Shown: positions 43,549 to 52,733, numbered from the stretch's first letter. The stretch is 64,000 bases of DNA from Shewanella psychrophila (GCF_002005305.1 NZ_CP014782.1:5580001-5644000); one strand, 5' to 3'. Translations and numbers: made by a program. The notes: generated from the letters alone by a model not told the origin.

Positions 43549-44580
43549 CTAAATTGCATTTAAATAAGACTTAGTCGCCACTAAACGCACCGTAGCCGCT
43601 CCTATAATATCTAAGAAGCCAAGTATGCTATGAGGCTTATCGGCGCTGATCCATGCCGAACCAGTTGCTCCTATAGGCAACATGGCCATAGTCGCTTCAT
43701 CAACCTCTAAGATAACCGTACGCCCTATTGGCATAGAACCAAGGGAAATATGCCTGCCTACAGACTGCTCTCTTGGCAGTATATCCCCCTGAGCCTCTCC
43801 GGTAGCCTCAACTTTACTGTGTACTCTTGCCCTAAATATCTGCCCCGGATAAGCATCGATATAAAACTCGGCGAACTGCCCCTTATTGATATAGGCAAAA
43901 GACTGATCCGGAATCCTCATCTCGACAAACTTCTTATTTGTCTGCCAAAAATGCATGGCACCAACACGTGAGCCATCGGCAATGTAGACATGGGTCACCA
44001 TGCCATCAAAGGGCGCGGTCACATTGAGTTGGCTGAGTTCATAATTTAAGCTTCTGATCTTAGCCCTTTGCACATCTAGCTTTGCCTCAAGCACTTTGAG
44101 CTCAGCCTGAACAATCTCAACGCGATCTCCGGAGTTTTCTAAATCTCGTTCGCTAACATGGGCTTGGATCCTTTGATTACGCACATAATCGCGATTGGCT
44201 TGGGCAAATTCCACCTGTTTAGCTTCGACAGTACGTTGAATCTCCATCTTATTCGCCATGACTTCATCGATGGCACTGACAACACTATCGTCTCTTAAGG
44301 TATAAAGCAGTTCACCCTCGTTTACATACTGGTTATGATCGACATAGATCTGATCGATCTGCTGACCTAAAGCCGGTGACAGCACAGAGTGAGGGGCTCT
44401 AACAGTGGTCGAGTTAGTCAGATCAGAAGGTGAGTAAAATCGATGAGCCATAAACAGGCTAAAGGCTAACAGGCAGCCGATAAAGACACTGATAAAGTAA
44501 TTTCTGGGTCTGGGCTGAATGACCTTAAACTTAAACAGTAACCAAACAATAAATATATAGGGAAGCATTATCTCTTTCAT
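43549..44580 (-). CDS. HlyD-family membrane fusion protein (YiaV-like)
   Basis: A 343-residue periplasmic adaptor anchored by one N-terminal transmembrane helix (about 27-47). A first half-lipoyl segment (IDQIYVDHNQYVNEGELLYT) is followed by a coiled coil (about 110-185), then the second half (NVTAPFDGMVTHVYIADGSRV) and a beta-barrel domain. Such proteins bridge an inner-membrane pump and an outer-membrane channel. Its ATG overlaps the stop of the small membrane-protein gene by 4 bp, which reproduces the E. coli yiaV-yiaW pair. No pump or TolC gene is adjacent. Substrate unknown. Confidence 0.85.
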   Translation of the reverse strand: MKEIMLPYIFIVWLLFKFKVIQPRPRNYFISVFIGCLLAFSLFMAHRFYSPSDLTNSTTVRAPHSVLSPALGQQIDQIYVDHNQYVNEGELLYTLRDDSVVSAIDEVMANKMEIQRTVEAKQVEFAQANRDYVRNQRIQAHVSERDLENSGDRVEIVQAELKVLEAKLDVQRAKIRSLNYELSQLNVTAPFDGMVTHVYIADGSRVGAMHFWQTNKKFVEMRIPDQSFAYINKGQFAEFYIDAYPGQIFRARVHSKVEATGEAQGDILPREQSVGRHISLGSMPIGRTVILEVDEATMAMLPIGATGSAWISADKPHSILGFLDIIGAATVRLVATKSYLNAI

Positions 44581-44888
44581 GAACGTGTCCCCTTAAACCA
44601 TAGTTGCGCCTTATCCCAATCTGTCACGATCGCTATCACTGCTATGACCCACAAGGGCTTCCAAATGAGACCTAACATACATAACCAAAAAATCAGTTTG
44701 GCTTGATGCATTCCCTTCTCTTTCGCCATGTATTTTGGCAATGAATGCAAGTGCCATAACTTTAAGGCAACCCAAGAAAATATCGAGAGTGTCACTAAGG
44801 CGATAAACCACATAAATGCGACAGAATCGAGCAAGACCATCAAACTAGGCAGGGATTCAAATTCTAAACTTGTATCATGTATTTTCAT
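44577..44888 (-). CDS. Small inner-membrane protein, YiaW/DUF3302-like
   Basis: A protein of about 103 residues with two or three membrane helices (LLDSVAFMWFIALVTLSIFS; LIFWLCMLGLIWKPLWVIAV) and the loop PKYMAKEKGMHQAK, which resembles the YLIAKKRNHPH loop of E. coli YiaW. ATG 44888 is used; the frame can be extended to a TTG 12 codons upstream. It is translationally coupled to the HlyD-type gene, and the two are expected to work together at the inner membrane. Function unknown. Confidence 0.6.
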   Translation of the reverse strand: MKIHDTSLEFESLPSLMVLLDSVAFMWFIALVTLSIFSWVALKLWHLHSLPKYMAKEKGMHQAKLIFWLCMLGLIWKPLWVIAVIAIVTDWDKAQLWFKGTRS

Positions 44889-44924
44889 TAATTCACTCAG
44901 CTGAACTTTGGAGCCCACACCCAA

Positions 44925-45545
44925 TAATCTTCACTAAGAGGAATCACACTGAGGACGGATGACCCCATCTCTTCGAGATGGGTAAGCACAAAATTAATTT
45001 AACAGCCGAGAGTCTAGCTTTAACCGCCTGAATGACAGTTGAATCGAGAGGCGTAAGCCAGCCTAAATAAGAGGAGTGACTGTAAGCTAAATATACAGAT
45101 TGCAGATAAAAAAAATGCCGCCTATTCAAGGAAGCAATTGAAGAATTTAGTTGCTGCGGAAATTAGGTGTTCTACTGATTAGACTATTCTGATAAGCGAC
45201 TATTGAGTGAGGCCTAGTTAACTGGCCTTAGCTAGGCCTCACTCCGATCTCGAACCTATTAAATCATGCTCTACCCTGAGCTTAAATTTTATATCTACCG
45301 ATAACGAATGACATAAACCACAACGGTCCACATCCTAGGGTTTCATTATTGAGTATGATTAATATCACACTCAAAACTAAAAACTGACTAATATTGTTTG
45401 AAAAGATTTGAAAACTTTTGAATTAGCTTATACGGAAGTTTAGGAGGCTCAACAAAATTAAAAAAGATAATAAATAGATACTGTTAATAATTATCAATTG
45501 CAGTTTAGCCCTTTCACAGTGGTTCTCATTTAAGACAGATTTTTA
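44925..45545. other. 620-bp AT-rich gap with a perfect 13-bp inverted repeat
   Basis: No supported gene; a 61-codon minus frame at 44944-45129 has no family resemblance. The striking element is GAGTGAGGCCTAG (45205-45217) and CTAGGCCTCACTC (45232-45244), a perfect 13-bp inverted repeat with a 14-nt loop. No T-run follows on either strand. Sequence on either side is AT-rich and probably holds promoters for the flanking genes. Confidence 0.5.
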
Positions 45546-46541
45546 TCATTCAGTATCGAAATGAGTCATGACTTGTCGAAACAGCCCCTCTGAATCAACT
45601 GCGACTCCCTGACCGCCGCTAGAAGCAATTTTTGCGATCAACTCATCCGTCGCATTTAGGGTATAAATATAAAAAGGGATCTCGACACCTTGGCTACGCA
45701 TCTTCTCAAGTAATTTCAAGCCAGCGATGGCATCTTCTTCACGTCCCATGTCAGAGATGATCACATCGTATTGATATAAGGAAATCAGTAGCAAAGCCTC
45801 ACGAGACGAAGTCGTACTGTATACGCCTATGTTTTTCCCTCTGAGGAACTCCCGCTCTCTCGAGTTATTCTCTGGATGATCATCTATCCATAGCACCCGC
45901 CCTATGGCATCGGCAGACTCACTGTAAACAATTGCCTTCTCATCGACTACACTGTGCCCCTCATGACTGGCTGTTAAATATCGGTCGAAGGAGTGCGTAG
46001 AAAGCAAAGCATATAAAACGATGAAACTCACAGCGATAGAAAATAAAATTGTCGACACTCTGGGCCACTCATGGGCAAGCTTGTCCAGCTTCTGCCGAAT
46101 ACCAGTAAAGTTAGACTTGAGGCTCGTATTATCGGCTTTTCTATCGTCTGTAAGCCGATCTGTAACATAGGTCTCGGAGGCTAGAGTCGCCGTAACTGGC
46201 GTTAATTGCTGATTTGCCAGCTGCCTGCCAAGCTCTTGGGATAGACGATAACCACGACCATGTACCGTTTGAATGATAGCGACCTCACATCCCGCTTGCT
46301 TAAATATCTTTCTGGCATCGGACACGAGTTTAGACAAGGACATATCGGACACCACAGTATCGGGCCAGATAGACTCGAGACATAGCTGTTTACTGCAGTG
46401 ACTGGGATAATTTTCGATAAGGAGACGAAGTAGCAAACAGATCCGTTCATCGATCGGAATCGACTGCTGTTTAATGATCAACTCTAATTGCTGGATGTTG
46501 ATACTAAACTCATCAAAACTGATATACATGAAGAGTGACAT
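45546..46541 (-). CDS. ToxR/CadC-type membrane regulator with C-terminal receiver-like domain
   Basis: About 331 residues from ATG 46541 (the ATG at 46529 is equally possible; AAGGGA abuts the former and is 12 bp from the latter; the frame reaches 46670). An OmpR-type winged helix (about 5-105) ends in the typical TVHGRGYRLSQ. A linker, one transmembrane helix (VSTILFSIAVSFIVLYALLS, about 162-181) and a receiver-like domain (about 215-325) follow: acid pocket WIDDHPEN, phospho-site-like IISDMGR (Asp264) and Thr in YTLNA, but no conserved Lys. With the DNA-binding part in the cytoplasm, the receiver domain would lie in the periplasm. This is unusual and argues against ordinary phosphorylation. 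Target genes unknown; it sits alone. Confidence 0.75.
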   Translation of the reverse strand: MSLFMYISFDEFSINIQQLELIIKQQSIPIDERICLLLRLLIENYPSHCSKQLCLESIWPDTVVSDMSLSKLVSDARKIFKQAGCEVAIIQTVHGRGYRLSQELGRQLANQQLTPVTATLASETYVTDRLTDDRKADNTSLKSNFTGIRQKLDKLAHEWPRVSTILFSIAVSFIVLYALLSTHSFDRYLTASHEGHSVVDEKAIVYSESADAIGRVLWIDDHPENNSREREFLRGKNIGVYSTTSSREALLLISLYQYDVIISDMGREEDAIAGLKLLEKMRSQGVEIPFYIYTLNATDELIAKIASSGGQGVAVDSEGLFRQVMTHFDTE

Positions 46542-46776
46542 TCCCTTGAAGCTTAATGAGGCTCTCGTAATCAAGGTAAATAGTCCGGATTCCATTTTAT
46601 CCAGAACTAAGATACATACAGAGTAGCGCTTAAGAACAACAATAATGCAACAAACACTCTGGCAGAGCAATAGCCATCATTTAGTGAAAAAATTGTCAGA
46701 TGAGGGGATACATAGGAAAGTGTTACAGCTAGACTGTAAAAGAGAGTTAAGGCTTATGTCGGACGGGACTCTTACC

Positions 46777-46808
46777 AAAAAAAGCCAGAGTCATTATAAC
46801 TCTGGCTT
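46777..46808 (-). terminator. Rho-independent terminator of pepB
   Basis: On the minus strand AGCCAGAGT and ACTCTGGCT form a perfect 9-bp stem with a 7-nt loop, followed by seven T. It ends about 27 bp past the pepB stop. Confidence 0.88.
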
Positions 46809-46834
46809 CAAGGTTTCGCAGCACTAGGCTTTAA

Positions 46835-48112
46835 TTAGTCCTGTAGCAAGCCCGCTATGGTCAACATACCGTGGGTAGTACCACCTGCGGCCCAGAGACC
46901 ATTTGGCGCGTCAGCAAAGGCTGAGGCTAGATCCATATGCAACCATTTCGCCTCAGGGGACACAAAATGCCACAGGAAGCCAGCAGCATTGGATGCACCA
47001 CCCGCTCCACCACCTTTCATGGGGCGACTGTTAGCCGTATCGGCATAAGCCGATGGACACATCTCACGATGCCAAGGATCTAGCGGCAGAGGCCAAACAC
47101 GTTCAGCCACTGCGGCAGCTTTTTCTTGTGCCATCGCAAGAACTTCGCTCGATGGAGAGAAAATGGCATTGTAGTTAGTTCCAACCGCCATCACAGCTGC
47201 GCCAGTTAAGGTCGCCGCATCTATGATCAATTCAGCCCCCGTAGCGGATGCAGCTTGTAGACCATCGGCCAACACCAGACGCCCTTCGGCATCAGTATTA
47301 ACCACTTCCACGGTAACGCCATTCTTATAGGTCAAGATATCACCGAGTTTATAAGCGTGACCACTGATCAGGTTCTCGGCGCAACAAAGGAACATTTTAA
47401 CTCGTTTGTTTAAACCTTGCTTCATAGCCAAACCAAGCGCCGCAGTGACGGTAGACGCGCCGCCCATGTCACACTTCATTCCCAGCATACCTTCCGAAGC
47501 CTTAATGCTATAACCGCCGGAATCAAATGTAATACCTTTACCCACTAAGGCAACAGATACAGGCGCATCTTCTCCCAATGGGTTGTAATCAAGCTCGAGC
47601 ATGGCTGGTGGACGTTCGCTGCCGCGACCCACGGCATGAATACCAACCCATTTCTGCTCTAAAAGTTCTTGTCCTTCGATGATACGGTAGGTCACCTTAT
47701 CGCCGCCGATCTCAGATAACCAGTGAGCCGCCAGAATAGCTAACTTAACAGGAGCCAGATTTTCAGGGGTTTCATTGATCAAGTGGCGGGCAAAACTCGC
47801 ACTCTCTAGACGGTTTTTGAGCTCAGTTTTAACTGCATCATCACCTGTCCAGCGAATATCTGGATTAGATTTAGCCGTGGCAAAGCCTTGGGAGAATGCC
47901 CACTGTGAGTCTAGATCCCACAACTCACCTTCGAGGGCTATGGCCGATAAACCTTGGCTACGAAGTTTACGCGCCGCTTGCTGGATCTGACGCAGTTCAT
48001 CTTCACCTTGTAGATGGATCGTCACCAGATCATTGCTAAAAGTAACATCAGCCTTGCCCCAATGAGCGGCTGGTGCATCTCTGGTAAGGGTAACTTTCAT
48101 TAAATCTGTCAT
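46835..48112 (-). CDS. pepB: Aminopeptidase B (M17 leucyl-aminopeptidase family)
   Basis: A 425-residue cytoplasmic dizinc/manganese peptidase, the same size as E. coli PepB (427). The M17 signature NTDAEGRL is intact, with metal-binding residues in the GKGITFDSGGYSIK and GMKCDMGGAS blocks. It takes part in the late breakdown of peptides, including Cys-Gly from glutathione turnover. AAGGA precedes the ATG. Single gene with its own strong terminator; it is divergent from sfsA. Confidence 0.95.
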   Translation of the reverse strand: MTDLMKVTLTRDAPAAHWGKADVTFSNDLVTIHLQGEDELRQIQQAARKLRSQGLSAIALEGELWDLDSQWAFSQGFATAKSNPDIRWTGDDAVKTELKNRLESASFARHLINETPENLAPVKLAILAAHWLSEIGGDKVTYRIIEGQELLEQKWVGIHAVGRGSERPPAMLELDYNPLGEDAPVSVALVGKGITFDSGGYSIKASEGMLGMKCDMGGASTVTAALGLAMKQGLNKRVKMFLCCAENLISGHAYKLGDILTYKNGVTVEVVNTDAEGRLVLADGLQAASATGAELIIDAATLTGAAVMAVGTNYNAIFSPSSEVLAMAQEKAAAVAERVWPLPLDPWHREMCPSAYADTANSRPMKGGGAGGASNAAGFLWHFVSPEAKWLHMDLASAFADAPNGLWAAGGTTHGMLTIAGLLQD

Positions 48113-48236
48113 GGGTGTTCCTTCCTGAACTATTTCTTATTTCGTTTTGCACGCAGTTTACTTCATAGAGTCAAATACGGACAGTTAAAAGCTGATAACC
48201 TTGGGCCATTATTCCAATCATAGCGGATCTCAACTC

Positions 48237-48953
48237 ATGGAATTCATCCCCTCTTTCCAGCAGGGAAAGTTAATAAAACGATACAAACGCTTCCTGACGG
48301 ATATCGAACTCGAAGATGGCAGCCTAGTCACCATACACTGCCCCAATACAGGCTCCATGAAAAACTGCCTGTTTGAGAGTAAAAGAGTCTGGTTTTCCAC
48401 CTCAGATAATCCTAAACGTAAATACTCACGCACCTGGGAGCTGGCCGAGTCCGACCAAGGCCACCTCATTGGTATCAATACTGGTAGAGCCAATCAGTTG
48501 GCGGAAGATGCCATTCGAACAGGTGTCATCACCGAATTGCAGGGTTACAGTTATCTTAAGCGTGAAGTAAAGTATGGCAGTGAGAATAGCCGTATCGATA
48601 TTCTATTACGGGACGAATCGACAACGAGCCCTAAGCCTGACTGCTATATCGAGGTCAAAAGTTGCACCTTATTAGAAGAAGGTCAAGGCTATTTTCCTGA
48701 CTCTGTTACCACCCGCGGACAGAAACACCTGCGAGAATTGATGGAAATGGTCGCCTTAGGCCACAGAGGTGTGCTGCTTTTTGTGGTGCAGCACACTGGA
48801 ATCGACTCAGTACAAGCAGCCGCTCATATCGATCCTGCATATGCTCAACTTCTCACCAAGGCACATCAATTTGGTGTCGAAGTGCTAGCATATTGTGCAG
48901 AAATGTCGCCAAATGGCTCATCCCTGATTAAATCCTGTCCTGTCAAACTCTAA
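48237..48953 (+). CDS. sfsA: Sugar fermentation stimulation protein SfsA
   Basis: A 238-residue protein, start set at ATG 48237 because the family begins MEF(I/P)P with the OB-like LIKRYKRFLTDIEL; the frame extends 12 codons upstream. The nuclease-like core is visible: RIDILL, then CYIEVKSCTLLE with the D..ExK pattern of PD-(D/E)XK folds, and ATRGQKHLREL-type helix (TTRGQKHLREL). First described as a sugar-fermentation regulator in E. coli; its true activity is uncertain and DNA binding or nuclease function is possible. Next to dksA, as in many gammaproteobacteria. Confidence 0.93.
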   Translation: MEFIPSFQQGKLIKRYKRFLTDIELEDGSLVTIHCPNTGSMKNCLFESKRVWFSTSDNPKRKYSRTWELAESDQGHLIGINTGRANQLAEDAIRTGVITELQGYSYLKREVKYGSENSRIDILLRDESTTSPKPDCYIEVKSCTLLEEGQGYFPDSVTTRGQKHLRELMEMVALGHRGVLLFVVQHTGIDSVQAAAHIDPAYAQLLTKAHQFGVEVLAYCAEMSPNGSSLIKSCPVKL

Positions 48954-49112
48954 ATAGGCGGTAAAAGTTGAATTAATGGAGAATAGGGAACATAGTCAAG
49001 GAATATCATCATCGCAACACAAAAAGTTTGCTTGCTCTATCAGTTTCTGATATAGATATCGGCCTTAAAATACAAGCGCCCTAAAACGCAAATGATTAAC
49101 AGGAGATGCGTT

Positions 49113-49556
49113 ATGCCAGAAGGCACTAAAAAACTCGGCGTGCTCGCTATCGCAGGTGTAGAACCTTATCAGGAAAAGCCTGGTGAGGAGTACATGAACG
49201 CAGATCAGTCGAGCCACTTCAGAACGATTCTGGATGCTTGGCGTAATCAATTGCGTGAAGAGGTCGACCGTACTCTAAATCACATGCAAGACGAAGCGGC
49301 AAACTTTCCGGATCCTGTCGACCGTGCAGCACAAGAAGAGGAGTTCAGCTTAGAACTTCGAGCTCGTGATAGAGAACGCAAGTTGATCAAGAAAATCGAG
49401 AAGACACTTCAGAAAATTGAAGAGGACGACTTTGGTTTCTGTGATTCTTGTGGTATCGAAATCGGTATACGCCGTTTAGAGGCTCGCCCAACAGCCGATC
49501 AGTGTATCGACTGTAAGACACTTGCCGAGATCAAAGAAAAGCAGATGGCTGGCTAG
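49113..49556 (+). CDS. dksA: RNA polymerase-binding transcription factor DksA
   Basis: A 147-residue regulator that binds the RNA polymerase secondary channel and, with ppGpp, controls rRNA, tRNA and amino-acid genes. ATG 49113 is preferred because AGGAG lies 8 bp upstream and the family begins MPEG.KK. The coiled-coil tip carries the DxxDxA motif (DPVDRA), and the C-terminal four-Cys zinc finger is CDSC...CIDC. Full length and standard. A very strong terminator follows. Confidence 0.97.
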   Translation: MPEGTKKLGVLAIAGVEPYQEKPGEEYMNADQSSHFRTILDAWRNQLREEVDRTLNHMQDEAANFPDPVDRAAQEEEFSLELRARDRERKLIKKIEKTLQKIEEDDFGFCDSCGIEIGIRRLEARPTADQCIDCKTLAEIKEKQMAG

Positions 49557-49580
49557 TCTAGCTCTTCTTGTTTTGATAAT

Positions 49581-49620
49581 GAGACTAAGTAAAGTGGGTT
49601 TTCCCACTTTACTTAGTCTC
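49581..49620 (+). terminator. Rho-independent terminator of dksA
   Basis: Perfect 18-bp stem (49581-49598 with 49603-49620, beginning GAGACTAAG) closed by a TTTT loop and followed by a T-rich tail. Confidence 0.92.
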
Positions 49621-49702
49621 TGTTTGTTTTTAATCATCAAATTAACCTAAGCTTTACTGTCACACTTCACCATTTCATACGCTAATTGTTTCAGCTGAGA
49701 TT

Positions 49703-50575
49703 ATGAGCCACCAAGCATATATAGGCAGATTCGCCCCTTCTCCCTCTGGTCCCTTACATTTTGGTTCCCTCGTTGCCGCTCTGGGCAGCTATTTACGTGC
49801 TCGCTCACAAAACGGCCAATGGTTAGTTCGTGTCGAAGACATCGATCCACCACGGGAAATCCTAGGCGCGACAGATGATATCTTGCGCACCTTAGACGCT
49901 TACTCACTTCATTGGGATGGTGACCTGCTATATCAAAGTAACCGTCTCGACACTTATCAGAGCCAAATAGACAGCTTAATTGCACAGGACAAGGCCTATT
50001 ACTGTCAATGCAGCCGTAAACAAATCAAAGCCATGGGCGGTACTTATGATGGACGCTGTGGTCGGCTCACTAGCCCACATGTCAGCGGCGCCATTCGCAT
50101 CCGCAATAATACAGGCATAGACAGATTTGACGATCTGCAAATGGGAGAGGTCAAGGTAGATAAAGACTTCGCCACTGAAGACTTCATCATCAAGCGCAGT
50201 GACGGCTTATATGCCTATCAATTGGCCGTGGTAATGGACGATGCCTTCCAACAAATCACCGAGGTGGCGCGGGGGAGTGATTTGCTCATCCCCACTTGCA
50301 GACAGATAAGTCTGTTTCAGATATTTTCTCAGACGCCGCCCGCATGGCTGCACTTACCTCTGGTTTGCACCACACCAGGCATGAAACTCTCGAAACAGAA
50401 CCATGCAGCAGCCATAGATAAGACTCATCCTCAAGTTAGCTTCAATGCCGCCTTAGCCTTTCTAGGTCAGGCTCAGGTAACACCTGAACAGCAAATGGAT
50501 AAGATGGTCACTCAAGCCATTGCACAATTCGATCTATCCTTAATCCCTAAGCAAACAGAAATCATCTTGGCTTAA
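49703..50575 (+). CDS. gluQ: Glutamyl-Q tRNA(Asp) synthetase
   Basis: A 290-residue paralogue of the glutamyl-tRNA synthetase catalytic domain that attaches Glu to queuosine in the anticodon of tRNA(Asp). It starts IGRFAPSPSGPLHFGSL (HIGH-like motif), has a Cys cluster (YYCQCSRKQI ... GRC) for zinc, and a KLSKQN version of KMSKS. It lacks the anticodon-binding domain, as the family does. It lies after dksA and just before pcnB, the conserved gammaproteobacterial order. Confidence 0.95.
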   Translation: MSHQAYIGRFAPSPSGPLHFGSLVAALGSYLRARSQNGQWLVRVEDIDPPREILGATDDILRTLDAYSLHWDGDLLYQSNRLDTYQSQIDSLIAQDKAYYCQCSRKQIKAMGGTYDGRCGRLTSPHVSGAIRIRNNTGIDRFDDLQMGEVKVDKDFATEDFIIKRSDGLYAYQLAVVMDDAFQQITEVARGSDLLIPTCRQISLFQIFSQTPPAWLHLPLVCTTPGMKLSKQNHAAAIDKTHPQVSFNAALAFLGQAQVTPEQQMDKMVTQAIAQFDLSLIPKQTEIILA

Positions 50576-50669
50576 GAATATACTCATTGGCTTACATTTG
50601 GGGTATCATAGCCGCCTTGTTGTAACCCATAGTACTTTGCACAGCACAGATGCAATTCCGAGGTGTCCC

Positions 50670-52157
50670 ATTTTTCGCCGTATTAGCAAATTCTGTAAAC
50701 AGTTATTTGATAACCAACAGACTACTGAAGAAACAACCGATTCAGGCTTAAGTCTGGAAGTTGTCCCGAGACAAGATCACACTATTTCTCGGAGACAGAT
50801 GAGCGAAAATGCCATAAAGGTACTCTATCGCCTACATAAGTCTGGCTTTAAGGCTTATCTGGTCGGTGGCGGCGTGCGTGATATTCTCCTGGGGTTACAA
50901 CCAAAAGACTTTGATGTGGTCACCAACGCCACACCAGAAGAGATCAAAGCTCTCTTCCGTAATTGTCGCCTCATCGGTAGACGCTTTCGTCTGGCCCATA
51001 TCGTCTTTGGCCGTGATGTTATCGAAGTTGCCACCCTACGCGGCCATCATGTGGACTCCGGTGAGAAGATCTCCAAGACCAATGCCGAAGGCCGACTGCT
51101 GCGTGATAACGTCTACGGCACCATAGACGAAGATGCCGAACGCCGCGATTTCACCGTTAACGCCCTCTATTACGACATTAGCGACTTCTCCATTCACAGC
51201 TATGGCGGCGGTCTACATGATCTAGAGGCTCGTACCATCAGAATGATAGGCGATCCTAATACCCGCTACCGTGAAGATCCCGTGCGCATGCTCAGAGCCG
51301 TGCGCTTTGCCACTAAGTTGGGCATGACAATAGAGGAAGGCACGGCCTCCCCTATCTATGAATTGGCACCTCTGCTGAAAGATATTCCTGCAGCCCGCAT
51401 GTATGAAGAGATCCTTAAACTCTTCTTCAATGGTCAGGCACTGAATAACTTCAACATGATGCGCGACTACGGTCTGTTCGAACCATTATTCCCTCTGGTC
51501 AATGGCCAGCTTGTCGATGAGCCTGAAGGCCCGGCGATTAAGATGATGCAAAGCATAATGGAAAGCACCGATGCTCGAGTTAAAGCCGAGAAAACAGTCA
51601 CTCCTGCATTCTTCTACGCCGCTATTCTCTGGTATCCTCTAAGCCAACGCGCCGATGATATTGCTTTAGAGGGCGGTTTAAGTCTCTACGATGCCTATTA
51701 TGCCGCCATGGGCGATGTAATGGAGCAGCAGTGTCGCACTATTAGCATTCCCCGCCGCTTCAGTACTCCGGCGAAAGATATCTGGCAACTACAGCTAAGA
51801 TTCGATCGTAACCAAGGTACACGAGCCTTCAAGTTTATCGAACATCCAAAATTCCGCGCTGCCTATGACTTGTTATTGCTTAGAGCAAGCGCAGAAGGTG
51901 GCACAGTGGCTAAATCTGCCGCTTGGTGGAAGAGCTTTGTCGAAGGCGGCGAAGAGCAACGTAGCGTCATCGCTCGCTCAGTCAACAAGGGCAGTCGAAA
52001 CCGCAACTCGAACCAGCGCCGTCGCCGTAAACCATCGACTAAGAAGACGTCATCACACTCAGATGAGCAATCAAGTAGCCAAACGACCGATAAACCATCG
52101 GAAACCAAGAAGACTGCTAATCCGGGCAATCCATCAACGGATAAGTCTGCCGGTTAA
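50670..52157 (+). CDS. pcnB: Poly(A) polymerase I, probable AUU start
   Basis: A 495-residue enzyme that adds poly(A) tails to RNA and promotes decay. Homology to E. coli PcnB begins at FRRISKFCKQLF (E. coli MFTRVANFCRKVL), where the codon is ATT at 50670. GAGGT lies 5 bp upstream (50660-50664), and no ATG, GTG or TTG is placed well; the frame reaches back to a TTG at 50598. E. coli pcnB is known to initiate at AUU, so I use the same start. Nucleotidyltransferase motifs LVGGGVRDILLG and DFDVVT (catalytic Asp pair) are intact. The C-terminus (about 435-495) is a basic Arg/Lys/Ser-rich RNA-binding tail. The stop overlaps folK by one base. Confidence 0.93.
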   Translation: MFRRISKFCKQLFDNQQTTEETTDSGLSLEVVPRQDHTISRRQMSENAIKVLYRLHKSGFKAYLVGGGVRDILLGLQPKDFDVVTNATPEEIKALFRNCRLIGRRFRLAHIVFGRDVIEVATLRGHHVDSGEKISKTNAEGRLLRDNVYGTIDEDAERRDFTVNALYYDISDFSIHSYGGGLHDLEARTIRMIGDPNTRYREDPVRMLRAVRFATKLGMTIEEGTASPIYELAPLLKDIPAARMYEEILKLFFNGQALNNFNMMRDYGLFEPLFPLVNGQLVDEPEGPAIKMMQSIMESTDARVKAEKTVTPAFFYAAILWYPLSQRADDIALEGGLSLYDAYYAAMGDVMEQQCRTISIPRRFSTPAKDIWQLQLRFDRNQGTRAFKFIEHPKFRAAYDLLLLRASAEGGTVAKSAAWWKSFVEGGEEQRSVIARSVNKGSRNRNSNQRRRRKPSTKKTSSHSDEQSSSQTTDKPSETKKTANPGNPSTDKSAG

Positions 52158-52648
52158 TGGCCAAGGTTTATGTTGCGCTCGGGGCAAACCTGACTGAGCC
52201 CGAATCTCAGCTCGACAGCGCCTGTAAGGCTCTGGCCGAGCTGGCTGACTCGAATATAAAGCCTGCACTCACCATATCCTCTTACTATCGCTCAGCCCCA
52301 ATGGGCGATGTAATCCAACCTGATTACGTTAATGCCGTTGTCGGCTTCCATACCACTCTCGAGCCCATCGAGCTATTAGATGAATTACAGAAGATAGAGA
52401 ATGAACAGGGGCGAGTCAGATTAGAACGTTGGGGACCGCGCACCTTAGATCTCGATATCTTACTCTACGATAATCAGACCATAGACACTTCCAGACTCAC
52501 TGTTCCCCACTATGGTATGAAACAACGCAGCTTCGTGCTTATCCCTCTTGCCGATATAGCCCCAAATCTAACACTTCCATGTGGCACAAAACTTAACGGG
52601 CTTATCGATGCAGATTTGACTGCAGAATTAGAACAAATAGTCAGATAG
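52157..52648 (+). CDS. folK: HPPK, 6-hydroxymethyl-7,8-dihydropterin pyrophosphokinase
   Basis: A 163-residue enzyme of folate synthesis that transfers pyrophosphate from ATP to hydroxymethyl-dihydropterin. It opens KVYVALGANLTEPESQLD and contains the signature RWGPRTLDLDILLYD with the two metal-binding Asp. It begins inside the pcnB stop codon (TAATG) and is followed 85 bp later by panB; pcnB-folK-panB-panC is a conserved cluster. Length is typical. Confidence 0.96.
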   Translation: MAKVYVALGANLTEPESQLDSACKALAELADSNIKPALTISSYYRSAPMGDVIQPDYVNAVVGFHTTLEPIELLDELQKIENEQGRVRLERWGPRTLDLDILLYDNQTIDTSRLTVPHYGMKQRSFVLIPLADIAPNLTLPCGTKLNGLIDADLTAELEQIVR

Positions 52649-52733
52649 TATTGAACTCTGATGGGAGTTAGCTTATAACAGCACTCTATCAAGGATTCAT
52701 AACCGTTTTTTAATCAGATTTAAGAAAGTCACT

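Noticed and set aside
44944..45129. 61-codon minus-strand frame in the gap before the membrane regulator
   Set aside because: No homology, signal or ribosome-binding site could be recognised; composition is like non-coding DNA.
49581..49620. Long 18-bp inverted repeat considered as a mobile-element end
   Set aside because: The TTTT loop, T-rich tail and position right after dksA make it a plain terminator.
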